From Firmicutes bacterium UBA6132 (GTDB lineage Bacteria; Bacillota_A; Clostridia; Tissierellales; Sedimentibacteraceae): a stretch of 35,770 nucleotides of DNA. The DNA lies in the NCBI GenBank assembly GCA_002435835.1, contig DIVM01000098.1:8213-43982 (forward strand). The letters are read 5' to 3'. This document shows positions 8,957 to 17,319 of the stretch, piece by piece; position 1 is the stretch's first letter; the number at the start of each line of letters is the position of its first letter. Both the position numbers and the translations under genes were made by a program. The notes below the pieces were generated by a model, which saw nothing but the letters and a program-made list of their open reading frames with translations, did no database searches and had not been told where the DNA came from.

Positions 8957-8983
8957 AGATCCTTCGCTATTGCTCAGGATGAC
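8957..8983. repeat. ATCCT...CAGGATGACAA hairpin repeat, copy 2
   Basis: GATCCTTCGC and GCTCAGGATGACAA bracket a short loop. The ATCCT/AGGAT arms and the CAGGATGACAA end are shared with the copy at 4169-4195. It is 31 bp past the stop of the first sigma-54 activator gene. Confidence 0.5.
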
Positions 8984-9010
8984 AAGCTACCATAATAAAA
9001 TTTATAAAAT

Positions 9011-9049
9011 AGTATGAATGCAAAAAAATAAGCACTCATGCTATTTTTT
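9011..9049 (+). terminator. Terminator after the first sigma-54 activator gene
   Basis: AGTATGAATGC (9011-9021) and GCACTCATGCT (9032-9042) pair at 10 of 11 positions including one G-U. The stem is followed by ATTTTTT. Bases 9050-9164 show nothing else recognisable. Confidence 0.65.
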
Positions 9050-9166
9050 AATTTTTAAAATTAAGATTTTTAAGGAGCTAAAAAATAATTTTTATAAAGT
9101 TTATAAAAAATGGAATAAAAATTCCTATTTTTGTAAATATTACTAATCGAGGGTAAGAATTGGTGA

Positions 9167-9201
9167 ATGGGGGCATCTCCTTGGTAATAGGACAGTCCCC
9201 A
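9167..9201. repeat. Degenerate GGGACTGTCCC-type hairpin before the germination operon
   Basis: A G-rich left arm (GGGGGCATCTCCT) faces AGGACAGTCCCC at 9189-9200. The right arm GGACAGTCCCC is the exact reverse complement of GGGGACTGTCC at 24352-24362, between kamA and kamB. Confidence 0.5.
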
Positions 9202-9223
9202 ATAATCCATATCAGGAGGTTAT

Positions 9224-9427
9224 ATGTTTTTTATAAATGAAATAAGACGAATTTTAAGTACTGAAATTTTAATTATATTTTTAATAATAAGTTACTTTTT
9301 AGTTTTTGTAAATAGCAAACAATTTAAAAGGGATAATTACCATAAAGATTATAAAATAGCTAAATACACGGGCATATTATATGGAATATTAACAATAGTT
9401 GCTTTAGTAATAATAAACGTTATATAG
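9224..9427 (+). CDS. Small two-helix membrane protein at the head of the germination operon
   Basis: This 67-residue protein has AGGAGG a few bases upstream of its ATG and ends 8 bases before the GerA-type gene, whose ribosome site (GGGGG) lies in that gap. Two hydrophobic stretches, about residues 14-29 and 46-67, predict two membrane helices joined by a short basic loop (KQFKRDNYHKDYK). I do not recognise a named domain. Small membrane proteins of this kind are found beside ger operons in some clostridia, so an accessory role in the germinant receptor is possible but not shown. The ribosome site and tight spacing support a real gene. Confidence 0.7.
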   Translation: MFFINEIRRILSTEILIIFLIISYFLVFVNSKQFKRDNYHKDYKIAKYTGILYGILTIVALVIINVI

Positions 9428-9435
9428 GGGGTTAT

Positions 9436-10935
9436 ATGAAAAATAGTACTGTAAAAACACCAATTGAAAAAGAATTAAATAAAAATATAATAACGTTAAA
9501 AGAAATATTTAAAAATGCTGATGACATCATTTATAGAAATTTTGATGCAGGGCAAAACCAAAAGCTGAAAATGGCAGTTGTGTATGTGGATGGGATGACT
9601 AACAAAGAAGCAGTAAGTGAATTTGCTGTGGAAAAATTAATGGTCAATTTAAATGTAGAACAACTTGATAAAAACCCTGAAAAAGAGCTTCAAGGCGCTG
9701 TTGCAAAAGCAAGCATAGCTATAACAGAAATAGCAGTTCTTCTTACAATTGAAGAAGCTGTGGATAAAGTTCTTTCGGGAGAGACTGTTCTGTTTATAGA
9801 TACTTGTTCAAAAGCAATAATGCTATCCTCAAGAGGATGGCCAATGAGGGGAATTTCAGAACCTGCTTCAGAAACAGTTTTAAGAGGAGCAAGGGATGGC
9901 TTCAATGAAACTATGAAAGTTACTATAACTCTCATACGAAGAAGAATAAGGGATCCTAAATTAAAAGTTAAATATATGCAAATAGGTAACAGAAGTAAAA
10001 CTGATGTTGCAGTAATTTATATAGAGGATATAGTAAGCAAAAAGGCGCTTGAAGCAGTAGAAAAAAGATTAAATAATATAGAAATAGATGCTGTGCTTGA
10101 AAGTGCATACATAGAAGAATTAATAGAAGATGACAATTATTCACCATTTCCACAGGTCGAGAATACAGAAAGACCTGATGCTGCAGCTTCAGCTTTGTTA
10201 GAAGGAAGAGTTGTAATAGCTATAGATAACTCTCCATCAGTATTAATGGCACCTGCAACATTTACATCTTTTATGCAATCCTCAGAAGATTATTATGAAA
10301 GATGGCTTCCATCATGTATGATTCGTATAATAAGATATTTTGCTTTACCTATAACATTATTGCTTCCAGCATTGTATGTTGCAATATCTGAATTTCATCC
10401 TAATCTGCTACCCACTGAGCTTGCGTTGTTCGTAGCAGCCTCAAGAGCAAGGGTTCCATTTCCAGCGTGGTTTGAAGCATTTTTAATGGAGTTTACCATA
10501 GAGCTTGTAAGAGAAGCTTCATTAAGAATAACAACACCAGTTGGTTCTACCATAGGTTTAGTAGGTGGTTTAGTTATTGGTCAAGCTGCAGTTACAGCAG
10601 GTCTAATAACACCAGTAGCAGTTATAGTTGTATCATTAACAGCATTAGCTTCATTTGCAATTCCAAGTTATAATTTTGGATCTTCTTTAAGGTTTGTAAG
10701 ATTTCTATTTATAATAGTTGCAGCAGTTATGGGTTTGTTTGGAGTTTCCATAGGTCTTTGTATATTGATTATACATCTATGTACATTAAAAAGTTTTGGA
10801 TTCCATTACATGTCTCCTTTTTCAAACTTTATAGAATTTAAATCTGATTTGAAAGATACAGTAATAAGACCTAAAATTCAAAACATGGTTCATAAACCAC
10901 AATATTTGAAATCTAAAAGAGAGAAGGGGTTATAA
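9436..10935 (+). CDS. Spore germination receptor subunit A (GerA/GerKA family)
   Basis: This 499-residue protein is the A subunit of a nutrient germinant receptor in the spore inner membrane. The N-terminal soluble half contains the family hallmarks VLFIDTCSKAI (near 118) and RGWPMRGISEPASE (133-146). YYERW (286-290) precedes the membrane domain, which has several helices between about 299 and 450. The stop codon overlaps the start of the B subunit gene (TAATG), so the two are translationally coupled. GerA, GerB and GerC proteins assemble into one receptor that responds to amino acids or sugars and triggers release of spore solutes. The germinant cannot be predicted. Confidence 0.94.
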   Translation: MKNSTVKTPIEKELNKNIITLKEIFKNADDIIYRNFDAGQNQKLKMAVVYVDGMTNKEAVSEFAVEKLMVNLNVEQLDKNPEKELQGAVAKASIAITEIAVLLTIEEAVDKVLSGETVLFIDTCSKAIMLSSRGWPMRGISEPASETVLRGARDGFNETMKVTITLIRRRIRDPKLKVKYMQIGNRSKTDVAVIYIEDIVSKKALEAVEKRLNNIEIDAVLESAYIEELIEDDNYSPFPQVENTERPDAAASALLEGRVVIAIDNSPSVLMAPATFTSFMQSSEDYYERWLPSCMIRIIRYFALPITLLLPALYVAISEFHPNLLPTELALFVAASRARVPFPAWFEAFLMEFTIELVREASLRITTPVGSTIGLVGGLVIGQAAVTAGLITPVAVIVVSLTALASFAIPSYNFGSSLRFVRFLFIIVAAVMGLFGVSIGLCILIIHLCTLKSFGFHYMSPFSNFIEFKSDLKDTVIRPKIQNMVHKPQYLKSKREKGL

Positions 10936-12023
10936 TGTTTGATAATGAAATTACGTCACATCAAAATGCGTGTATATTATTATTAATATCTTTTGTTTTT
11001 CAGACAATGTTAATGCCTAATATATTATCTGAAGTTGATGGACCTGTTGGCTGGATATCCATTATATTGGGTTCTATAATTTTAATATTAACAATTAGCC
11101 CAATCAATAAAGTAATGAGTAATTATGAGAATAAAACTATAATAGGAATTTCAAGAAATTTATTTCCCAATTATGTTTCTAAAATAATAGGAATTTATTA
11201 CATAATTTTATTTATTTTAGCTAATAGCCTATTAATAAAAGATTTTGCTGAACAAATTAAATATTTAATGTTGTTTAATACTCCTATAAAAGTTTTAATA
11301 ATTTCTATTTTATTAACAGCATCATACGCAGCTAAAAAAGGAATTCAAACTATTGCTCAAATAACACATATAACTATATTAGTTGCTTTGATTCCGTATA
11401 TAGCAGTAATAATTTTTTCAACATATTATTCTGATTATACAAATGTCTTTCCTATGTATCCTGTGGATTTATATGGTGTAGTAAATGCATTACCCACTAT
11501 ATTAATAAGCTTTTTTGGATATTCTATATTGATGTTTTCAAATAGACATGTTGATAAATCAGAAAAGAATATGGTGTTAAATAAAAGGTTTATTATAATC
11601 AGCATGATATTGTATATAGCAAGTTATGTATTAATAATAATTAAGTTTGGTATAAAAGAAGCAAGTCATTTAGTTTGGCCCTTTTTATCTATAATGAAGT
11701 TTGTAAACATACCTGGGTTTTTCTTTGAAAGTACTGAGATAGTAGGATTATCTTTACAAATTATTATAACATTTACAAGTATTTGTATTTTAATGTATTT
11801 CACAAATCTTGCTATACAGGAAACATTTGAAACAAGGGAAATAGGTTATTTTACATTAATACAAATACCAATAGTATATATATTAGCAGGTTTACTTCCG
11901 GGAATGTATATGTTATACCCATACATAAAAATACCTGCATATTTTGTTAGTGCAGCAAATTTATTGATACCTTTAATTATTGTGTTTTGGGAAAATAAAA
12001 GGCGAAAGTTTTTATCACAATAA
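10935..12023 (+). CDS. Spore germination receptor subunit B (GerB/GerKB permease family)
   Basis: This 362-residue, highly hydrophobic protein has about ten predicted membrane helices. It belongs to the endospore germination permease family, related to amino acid/polyamine transporters. Family-like features include the start (NEITSHQNACILLLISFVFQTML) and the segment GPVGWISIILGSIILILTI. It is the receptor subunit thought to sense the germinant. It overlaps the A subunit gene by one base and is followed after 16 bases by the C subunit gene. Confidence 0.92.
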   Translation: MFDNEITSHQNACILLLISFVFQTMLMPNILSEVDGPVGWISIILGSIILILTISPINKVMSNYENKTIIGISRNLFPNYVSKIIGIYYIILFILANSLLIKDFAEQIKYLMLFNTPIKVLIISILLTASYAAKKGIQTIAQITHITILVALIPYIAVIIFSTYYSDYTNVFPMYPVDLYGVVNALPTILISFFGYSILMFSNRHVDKSEKNMVLNKRFIIISMILYIASYVLIIIKFGIKEASHLVWPFLSIMKFVNIPGFFFESTEIVGLSLQIIITFTSICILMYFTNLAIQETFETREIGYFTLIQIPIVYILAGLLPGMYMLYPYIKIPAYFVSAANLLIPLIIVFWENKRRKFLSQ

Positions 12024-12039
12024 TTAGAATGGAGAGATT

Positions 12040-13143
12040 ATGAAAAAATTAATTTTAATTTTAAATATATTAGCATTAGTATTTGTTTTAACTGGTTGTT
12101 GGGACAGTGTTGAAATAAATGACAGAGAATATTTATTTGCAGTTGGAATAGATAAGGGAACGGGTGGTAACTTACTGTTTACAGCTGAAATACCTAAAAT
12201 AAATGAGGGCAGTGAAGAACAAAGAACAATTATTTCAGAAGAAGCTTTAACGCTTTCAAATTTCTATAATGATAGTTTTTTAAAATCTGACAAAGTAATT
12301 TCTGATAGATTAATGCAAGTTATAGTTATAGGTGAAGAAGTAGCTAAAGAGCCTGAAATAATTAAAAGTTTATTCGATGAAATTCAGCGTTCTCCACAAA
12401 TAAACAGGAGAGTTAAAATTGCCGTAGCTAAAGGTCAAGCTAAACACATAATTAAAACTGAAATACCACATAATCCTATAGTGGGAAGGTATTTAAGTGA
12501 AATGTTAGTTAAATTAAAAAGAGAAAGTTATCAAGAAGTATATACTTTCGATGAAGCTATATTAAACCTTGGTACTTATGGTAGCGGTATGATACCTGTA
12601 GTTGAACCACATGATGACAGGTTAAAAATAGAAAGCTCTGCTGTTATTAAAGATTACAGATTATTAGGTTATTTAAATTATGAGCAAAACAAAATTGTGA
12701 TGCTTTTAAAAAATCCAACATACTCAAGTTTAGAAAATATAAATATAGATGTTGAAGGTGCACCAGTTTCTTTAGCTACTGTTGATGTTAGTTTATCAAA
12801 AGATATGAAATTAAACGACAATATTTTAAAGGTTGATTATTATGTAACTTTATATTGTTTTATAGATTCATTTGTTCTTGGCAATAAAAGTTTAGAAGAT
12901 CAGAATTTCGTATCTAAAATTAAAACAACTGCAATAAATGAATTATCAAAAGAAACTGAAGATGCTATTTATGTGCTTCAGAAAATGTATAAAACAGATT
13001 TATTGAAAATAAAAGATGATTTATATAAATATGACAATATAAAGTATAGCAAAATTCAAGATAATTATGATCAAGTGTTTGCAGATGCTGATATAAAGGT
13101 ACATTACAACATGGATATAAAAAGTGTAGGATTGTCCAAATAA
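12040..13143 (+). CDS. Spore germination receptor lipoprotein subunit C (Ger(x)C family)
   Basis: This 367-residue protein begins with a lipoprotein signal peptide whose lipobox LTGC puts the lipidated cysteine at residue 20. It is followed by CWDSVEINDREYLFAVGIDKG, typical of GerC/GerKC proteins (W-D-x-x-E-I-x-D). It should be anchored outside the spore inner membrane and complete the A-B-C receptor. GGAGAG precedes the ATG. It is the last receptor gene; spoIIR starts 63 bases later and may be read from the same message or its own promoter. Confidence 0.93.
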   Translation: MKKLILILNILALVFVLTGCWDSVEINDREYLFAVGIDKGTGGNLLFTAEIPKINEGSEEQRTIISEEALTLSNFYNDSFLKSDKVISDRLMQVIVIGEEVAKEPEIIKSLFDEIQRSPQINRRVKIAVAKGQAKHIIKTEIPHNPIVGRYLSEMLVKLKRESYQEVYTFDEAILNLGTYGSGMIPVVEPHDDRLKIESSAVIKDYRLLGYLNYEQNKIVMLLKNPTYSSLENINIDVEGAPVSLATVDVSLSKDMKLNDNILKVDYYVTLYCFIDSFVLGNKSLEDQNFVSKIKTTAINELSKETEDAIYVLQKMYKTDLLKIKDDLYKYDNIKYSKIQDNYDQVFADADIKVHYNMDIKSVGLSK

Positions 13144-13206
13144 GTTGGAATAAAAAATACAGATATGGTAACAATATGAGTATAATATAAAACTTGGGGG
13201 AAAGTT

Positions 13207-14094
13207 ATGAGTTATAAAAATAAAATAATATTATCTACTATATTAGTAATTATATCTGTATTGACAGCTTTTGGAATAGAATCTTACCAAAGTATGAGTA
13301 AGTTAAATGAAAAGGTTATTAGATTCCATGTTCTCGCTAATTCAAATACAGAAGAAGATCAATCACTTAAATTAAAAGTGAGAAATGAAATAATAAGTAC
13401 ATTTAACAAGGAGTTACAATTCAATACATCAAAAGAAGAAAGCGAAGCTTTAATTATAACTAAGTTAGATGAAATAAGAAAACAAGCTGAAGAAACAATT
13501 AAAAAAGAAGGATATAATTATGAAGTTAATGTTTATTATGGTAATTATGAATTTCCACGAAAACAATATGAAGATATAGTTTTACCAGCTGGAAACTATG
13601 ATGCTGTTAAAATAGAAATAGGTAAAGCAGAAGGAAACAACTGGTGGTGTGTAATGTTCCCACAGTTATGCTTTGTAGATTTAGGCCAAGCAGGGACGGA
13701 CCCTATATTTGATATAGAAACTGAAAGTAAATTAAGTCAAGTTTTGACAGCTGATGAAATAGCTTCAATAAAAACAAAAAGAGGGCTTGAAGATATATCA
13801 CTTAAATCTAAATTTTTTGAATTTATAGAAAAAGGAAGAGTTGAAAATTCAGGTATACTTGCAAGCGACGATAATAGAACATTTGCAGTTTCATTATCAA
13901 AAGATGAAAATGAAGCCGTTAATGATGAAATTTCTATAGGAGATATTTTTAGAAAATTCATGAAAAATGATGAAACAAAGATTGAGTTAGATAAATCAAA
14001 AGATCAAAAAGGATTTAAAAAATTTATAGATCTGTCAGCCTTAGGTTTTAAAGACAAAAATAAAATAAATCTTAGTAAGAATGATAACAATTAA
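13207..14094 (+). CDS. spoIIR: Stage II sporulation protein R
   Basis: This 295-residue protein has an N-terminal membrane/signal segment (about residues 6-24), then IRFHVLANSNTEEDQSLKLKVRNEI and NWWCVMFPQLCFVD, both hallmarks of SpoIIR. In sporulating Firmicutes SpoIIR is made in the forespore and exported to activate SpoIIGA. SpoIIGA then cleaves pro-sigma-E in the mother cell. GGGGGAAAG precedes the ATG. Just after the conserved domain, codons for AGTDP carry an exact 13-bp copy of an intergenic repeat arm (13692-13704). The region after residue 165 is variable and lysine/aspartate rich. It closes the ger cluster and ends in a strong terminator. Confidence 0.93.
   Translation: MSYKNKIILSTILVIISVLTAFGIESYQSMSKLNEKVIRFHVLANSNTEEDQSLKLKVRNEIISTFNKELQFNTSKEESEALIITKLDEIRKQAEETIKKEGYNYEVNVYYGNYEFPRKQYEDIVLPAGNYDAVKIEIGKAEGNNWWCVMFPQLCFVDLGQAGTDPIFDIETESKLSQVLTADEIASIKTKRGLEDISLKSKFFEFIEKGRVENSGILASDDNRTFAVSLSKDENEAVNDEISIGDIFRKFMKNDETKIELDKSKDQKGFKKFIDLSALGFKDKNKINLSKNDNN
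13692..13704 (+). repeat. Copy of the AGGGACGGACCCT repeat arm inside spoIIR
   Basis: The 13-mer is identical to 5576-5588, the left arm of the hairpin between thiolase and CoA transferase genes. Here it lies in frame within spoIIR and has no matching right arm nearby. Confidence 0.5.
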
Positions 14095-14108
14095 ATAAAA
14101 ATTAAGCT

Positions 14109-14149
14109 GGGGCTATCTCAATAAATTATTTTTGAGACAGCCCCTTTTT
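14109..14149 (+). terminator. Strong terminator after spoIIR
   Basis: GGGGCTATCTCA (14109-14120) pairs with TGAGACAGCCCC (14133-14144) at 11 of 12 positions. A T5 tract follows at 14145-14149. Confidence 0.9.
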
Positions 14150-14163
14150 ATTGTAAATACAAC

Positions 14164-14212
14164 AAGGTTCCCGGGACCAACAGCAATCTTTGATTGCGTT
14201 GTTGTGGGTTCT
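14164..14212. repeat. Imperfect intergenic hairpin
   Basis: GCAATC (14183-14188) and GATTGC (14192-14197) pair around TTT. The flanks (GGTTCCCGGGACCAAC and GTTGTTGTGGGTTC) extend the stem imperfectly. It has no T run and may be another intergenic repeat of the GGGAC-rich kind. Confidence 0.35.
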
Positions 14213-14315
14213 TATTTTATACTGAATAACTATTTTATTGTTATTGTATATTTCCTTATTATTTGGTATTATGTAGAATGACGATATGTTTCATTATAAA
14301 ATAGAGGTGAGAGAA

Positions 14316-15710
14316 TTGGAATTGATGAAGAATCTATTTAATGGAAAAGGATACATAGATGGTATTACAATTATTGATTTAAAAGGGGAAATACTTTTTA
14401 CAGCAAAATTCAACAATAAGTTAAATTCAGAAAATGAAGAGATATATGAAGTTGTTGGTAAGAATTTTCTTGATTTATATGAAAACTTAGATGGTGAAAG
14501 CAGTTCGACATATAAATCAATGGAACTTGGTGTACCATTGTATGTTGAAAATCAAACACTGAAATTGAAAGGTAAAAAACAAATTAAAATTACATCGTTA
14601 TCTGTGCCTATCAAATCAGGAAGCAAAATTGTTGGCGCAATAGATTTATCAGTAAGTGAAAATGAAGATAACAACGATAATGATAATATAGAAATAGATT
14701 CTGAATTATTTGAAAACAATAATGTAGATAAATTGAAATCAAACGGTAATCAAGCTAAGTATGTAGTTGAAAGTATAATTACAAACAATGAAAAAATGAT
14801 TGAACTTAAAAATTATTTAAATATTGTAGCAGAATGTGATTTACCAACTATGATATTTGGGGAAACAGGTACTGGAAAAGAGCTTTTTGCTCAATCTATA
14901 CATAATGCAAGCCAAAGAAAAAATAAACCTTTCATTGCTCAAAACTGTGCAGCATTACCTGATACATTGCTAGAAAGCATATTGTTTGGAACATCTAAGG
15001 GAGCTTTTACAGGAGCAGTTGATAATAAGGGTCTTTTAGAACTTGCTGATGGGGGAACGCTTTTTTTAGATGAAATTAACTCTATGCCTATGCATTTACA
15101 ATCAAAGCTTTTAAGAGTGTTGCAAGATGGTACATTTAGAAGCATTGGAGCAAAAGATTCAAAGAATGTTGATATAAAAATTATAGCAGCTATAAATGAA
15201 GAACCATTAAAAGCAATAGAAAGAGGTGCATTAAGGCGAGATATTTATTATAGGTTAAGTGTTTTAAATATTAATATACCACCTTTAAGAGAGCGAAAAG
15301 ATGATATACCGCTACTCGTAAGCTATAATATTGCTAAATATAACAAGGTGTTTAATAAAAATATTAAATTTGTTTCTAATAAATTATATGACAAATTGAA
15401 GAAGTATGATTGGCCTGGCAATATTAGAGAATTAGAAAATGTTATAATACATGGTTTAAGTATGGTAGATAAATCTAAGGAAAAACTGGAATTTGCGGAT
15501 ATTGAAGACAAATACAATGCGCTGATACAATTAAATAATGATGTTCAGTTTAACATAGAGCCATTGACAGAAATGGTTAATAGTTATGAAAAGAGCATAA
15601 TAGAAAAAGCTTTAAAGCAAGTTGAATATAATGTAACTCAAGCTTCAAAATTGTTGGACATTCCAAGGCAGACTCTGCAAAGGAAAGCTAAGCATTACAA
15701 TTTAATTTAA
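14316..15710 (+). CDS. Sigma-54-dependent activator of the downstream dehydrogenase/antiporter genes
   Basis: This is an enhancer-binding protein of about 464 residues. It has an N-terminal PAS-like sensor (about residues 1-115), an acidic asparagine/aspartate-rich linker, an AAA+ domain with Walker A GETGTGKE (182-189), GAFTGA (229-234) and Walker B LFLDE (249-253), and a Fis-type helix-turn-helix at the end. The frame is open from an ATG at 14286, but that codon has no ribosome site. A TTG at 14316 lies 6 nt after GAGGTG and is the better start. It sits upstream of the dehydrogenase/antiporter genes on the same strand, with a -24/-12 promoter and a dyad between them, so these are its likely targets. 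It resembles the third activator (18830-20254) in domain order and AAA+ sequence. Confidence 0.9.
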   Translation: MELMKNLFNGKGYIDGITIIDLKGEILFTAKFNNKLNSENEEIYEVVGKNFLDLYENLDGESSSTYKSMELGVPLYVENQTLKLKGKKQIKITSLSVPIKSGSKIVGAIDLSVSENEDNNDNDNIEIDSELFENNNVDKLKSNGNQAKYVVESIITNNEKMIELKNYLNIVAECDLPTMIFGETGTGKELFAQSIHNASQRKNKPFIAQNCAALPDTLLESILFGTSKGAFTGAVDNKGLLELADGGTLFLDEINSMPMHLQSKLLRVLQDGTFRSIGAKDSKNVDIKIIAAINEEPLKAIERGALRRDIYYRLSVLNINIPPLRERKDDIPLLVSYNIAKYNKVFNKNIKFVSNKLYDKLKKYDWPGNIRELENVIIHGLSMVDKSKEKLEFADIEDKYNALIQLNNDVQFNIEPLTEMVNSYEKSIIEKALKQVEYNVTQASKLLDIPRQTLQRKAKHYNLI

Positions 15711-15746
15711 AAAAGTGGTACTATTTAAATAGATAGTACCACTTTT
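15711..15746 (+). terminator. Terminator after the second sigma-54 activator gene
   Basis: AAAAGTGGTACTAT (15711-15724) and ATAGTACCACTTTT (15733-15746) are perfectly complementary over 14 bp with an 8-base loop. The T-rich 3' arm supplies the U tract. Confidence 0.85.
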
Positions 15747-15776
15747 ATGTTAAAAATTCATTTGAATAATTTAAGA

Positions 15777-15794
15777 TTGCTCACAAATGAGCAA
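15777..15794. promoter_or_regulatory. Candidate upstream activator site for the dehydrogenase promoter
   Basis: TTGCTCA-CAAA-TGAGCAA is a perfect 7-bp dyad about 130 bp upstream of the -24/-12 promoter. That is the usual distance for an enhancer bound by a sigma-54 activator. The activator is likely the protein encoded just upstream (14316-15710). No second copy was noticed. Confidence 0.5.
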
Positions 15795-15907
15795 GTGCAT
15801 GCCCGTTTACGAGCGATAATTATTAACTTTTTTAAAAAAAATATTCCATAATTGTTAAATGTGTTGGAATTGCTTGAATAAAATAATGTTAAAAGTTGTT
15901 TAAAATA

Positions 15908-15923
15908 TGGCACCTAAATTGCA
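15908..15923 (+). promoter_or_regulatory. Sigma-54 (-24/-12) promoter of the dehydrogenase/antiporter genes
   Basis: TGGCACC-TAAA-TTGCA matches the consensus TGGCAC(N5)TTGC, with GG (15909-15910) and GC (15921-15922) exactly 10 bases apart. Transcription would begin near 15934, giving a leader of about 140 nt before the TTG start at 16078. Confidence 0.85.
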
Positions 15924-16077
15924 AATATAATATGTATCAAGTTAAGCTTCATACTTTAGTACATCACTATTGAATGACAGTTGAACCAATCAGACATTTT
16001 GTTAATTGATTTCCATGAACATAATATGTTGGAAAAAATTTAACGTAAATGCGGGATAAATATTAGGAGGCAACAAA

Positions 16078-17241
16078 TTGATTTTTGGAGTATTAAAAGA
16101 TATTAAAAATGGTGAATATAGAGTTATAGCAACTCCATCAGAAGTGTCAACAATTGTTGATGATGGACATATAGTTCTTGTTCAAAAGGGTGCTGGAAAA
16201 AATGCAGGTTTTAGCGATGAAGCATATAAAAAAGAAGGTGCTGAAATTGTTGATACTATGGAAGAAATTTACCAGAGATGTGATTTTGTAGCTAAAGTAA
16301 AAGAAATTGAATCAAGTGAGTACAATTTATTAAGAGAAAATCAAATAGTTTTTACATGTATTCATCCTGCTGCACACAAAGAAGAGGTAGATGCTCTTTT
16401 AGAAAAAAAAGTAATAGCTTTTACTGCAGAAGACTCACATCGATATGGTTCACCAAACTGTGAAGCAGCAGGTAAACAAGGTGCTTTAATGGGATTAGAA
16501 TCACTTTTATCTATAAATGGCGGAAGTGGTAAATTTGTAAACGGATTAGCTGGAGCTCCAGGAATAAAAGTTTTAATATTAGGAGCTGGAATAGTAGGCA
16601 GAAGTTCATTGCAAGTGCTTCAATCTTTAGGAGCATGGGTTACAGTAATGGATGTAAACATAGCAGCTTTGAGAGATGTGGGAAAAACATACAATGAACA
16701 TGTTAATACAAAAATATCAACTAAATATAACATAAAAAAATTACTTCCAGAAATAGATTTAGTAATTAATTGTGTTAAATGGCCTAAAGGAAGCAAAGAA
16801 TTTTTAATAGACAGAGAAATGGTTAGATCAATGCAAAAAGGCTCAGTAATTGTTGATATTAGCAATGATTTTGGGGTTATAGAAACTTTCCGTGAAACTA
16901 CACATGAAAATCCAAGATATACTGAAGAAGGAGTAGTTCATTACTGTGTAGGCAATATACCAGGAGCTATATCAAATTCAACTTCAGTTGCATATGCTGC
17001 TTCTGTACTTCCTCATTTTAGAAATATAATGAACTTAGGTATAGAAAAAGCATGTATTAAAGACGGATTTTTAAGAAGAAGTTTAACTACATATAAAGGT
17101 TATTTAACACACGAAGAAACTAGCGGATTGCAAAATAGACCTTGGGTTAAACCAGAAGATATATTAAAAATAGCTAATGAAAAATTAGATTTTGCCCCAC
17201 CTGCTACAGTAACAAGATCAGAAAACTTTATAAAACTTTAA
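16078..17241 (+). CDS. Divergent alanine dehydrogenase/transhydrogenase-family enzyme
   Basis: This 387-residue protein starts at a TTG that follows GGAGG by 7 nt. It has the alanine dehydrogenase/PNT fold. Residues that match the pyruvate-binding and catalytic set of alanine dehydrogenase are R15, K75 (VAKVKE), H96 (CIHPA) and an aspartate at 264 (DISNDFG). The NAD loop is GAGIVG (169-174). It diverges elsewhere: CIHPAAH instead of YLHLA, EDSHRYGSPNCEAAGKQ in place of the usual substrate-lid sequence, and VGNIPGA instead of VANMPGA. It probably carries out NAD-dependent oxidative deamination of an amino acid, perhaps alanine or a larger one. It is driven by a sigma-54 promoter and followed by an NhaC-type transporter. 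Confidence 0.75.
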   Translation: MIFGVLKDIKNGEYRVIATPSEVSTIVDDGHIVLVQKGAGKNAGFSDEAYKKEGAEIVDTMEEIYQRCDFVAKVKEIESSEYNLLRENQIVFTCIHPAAHKEEVDALLEKKVIAFTAEDSHRYGSPNCEAAGKQGALMGLESLLSINGGSGKFVNGLAGAPGIKVLILGAGIVGRSSLQVLQSLGAWVTVMDVNIAALRDVGKTYNEHVNTKISTKYNIKKLLPEIDLVINCVKWPKGSKEFLIDREMVRSMQKGSVIVDISNDFGVIETFRETTHENPRYTEEGVVHYCVGNIPGAISNSTSVAYAASVLPHFRNIMNLGIEKACIKDGFLRRSLTTYKGYLTHEETSGLQNRPWVKPEDILKIANEKLDFAPPATVTRSENFIKL

Positions 17242-17319
17242 AATTTAAATTTTAAATTTTCGCAGCTATGTAAATAATAGATACAAGGCTGCGTGTACAA
17301 AGAATATTAGGAGGATAAG

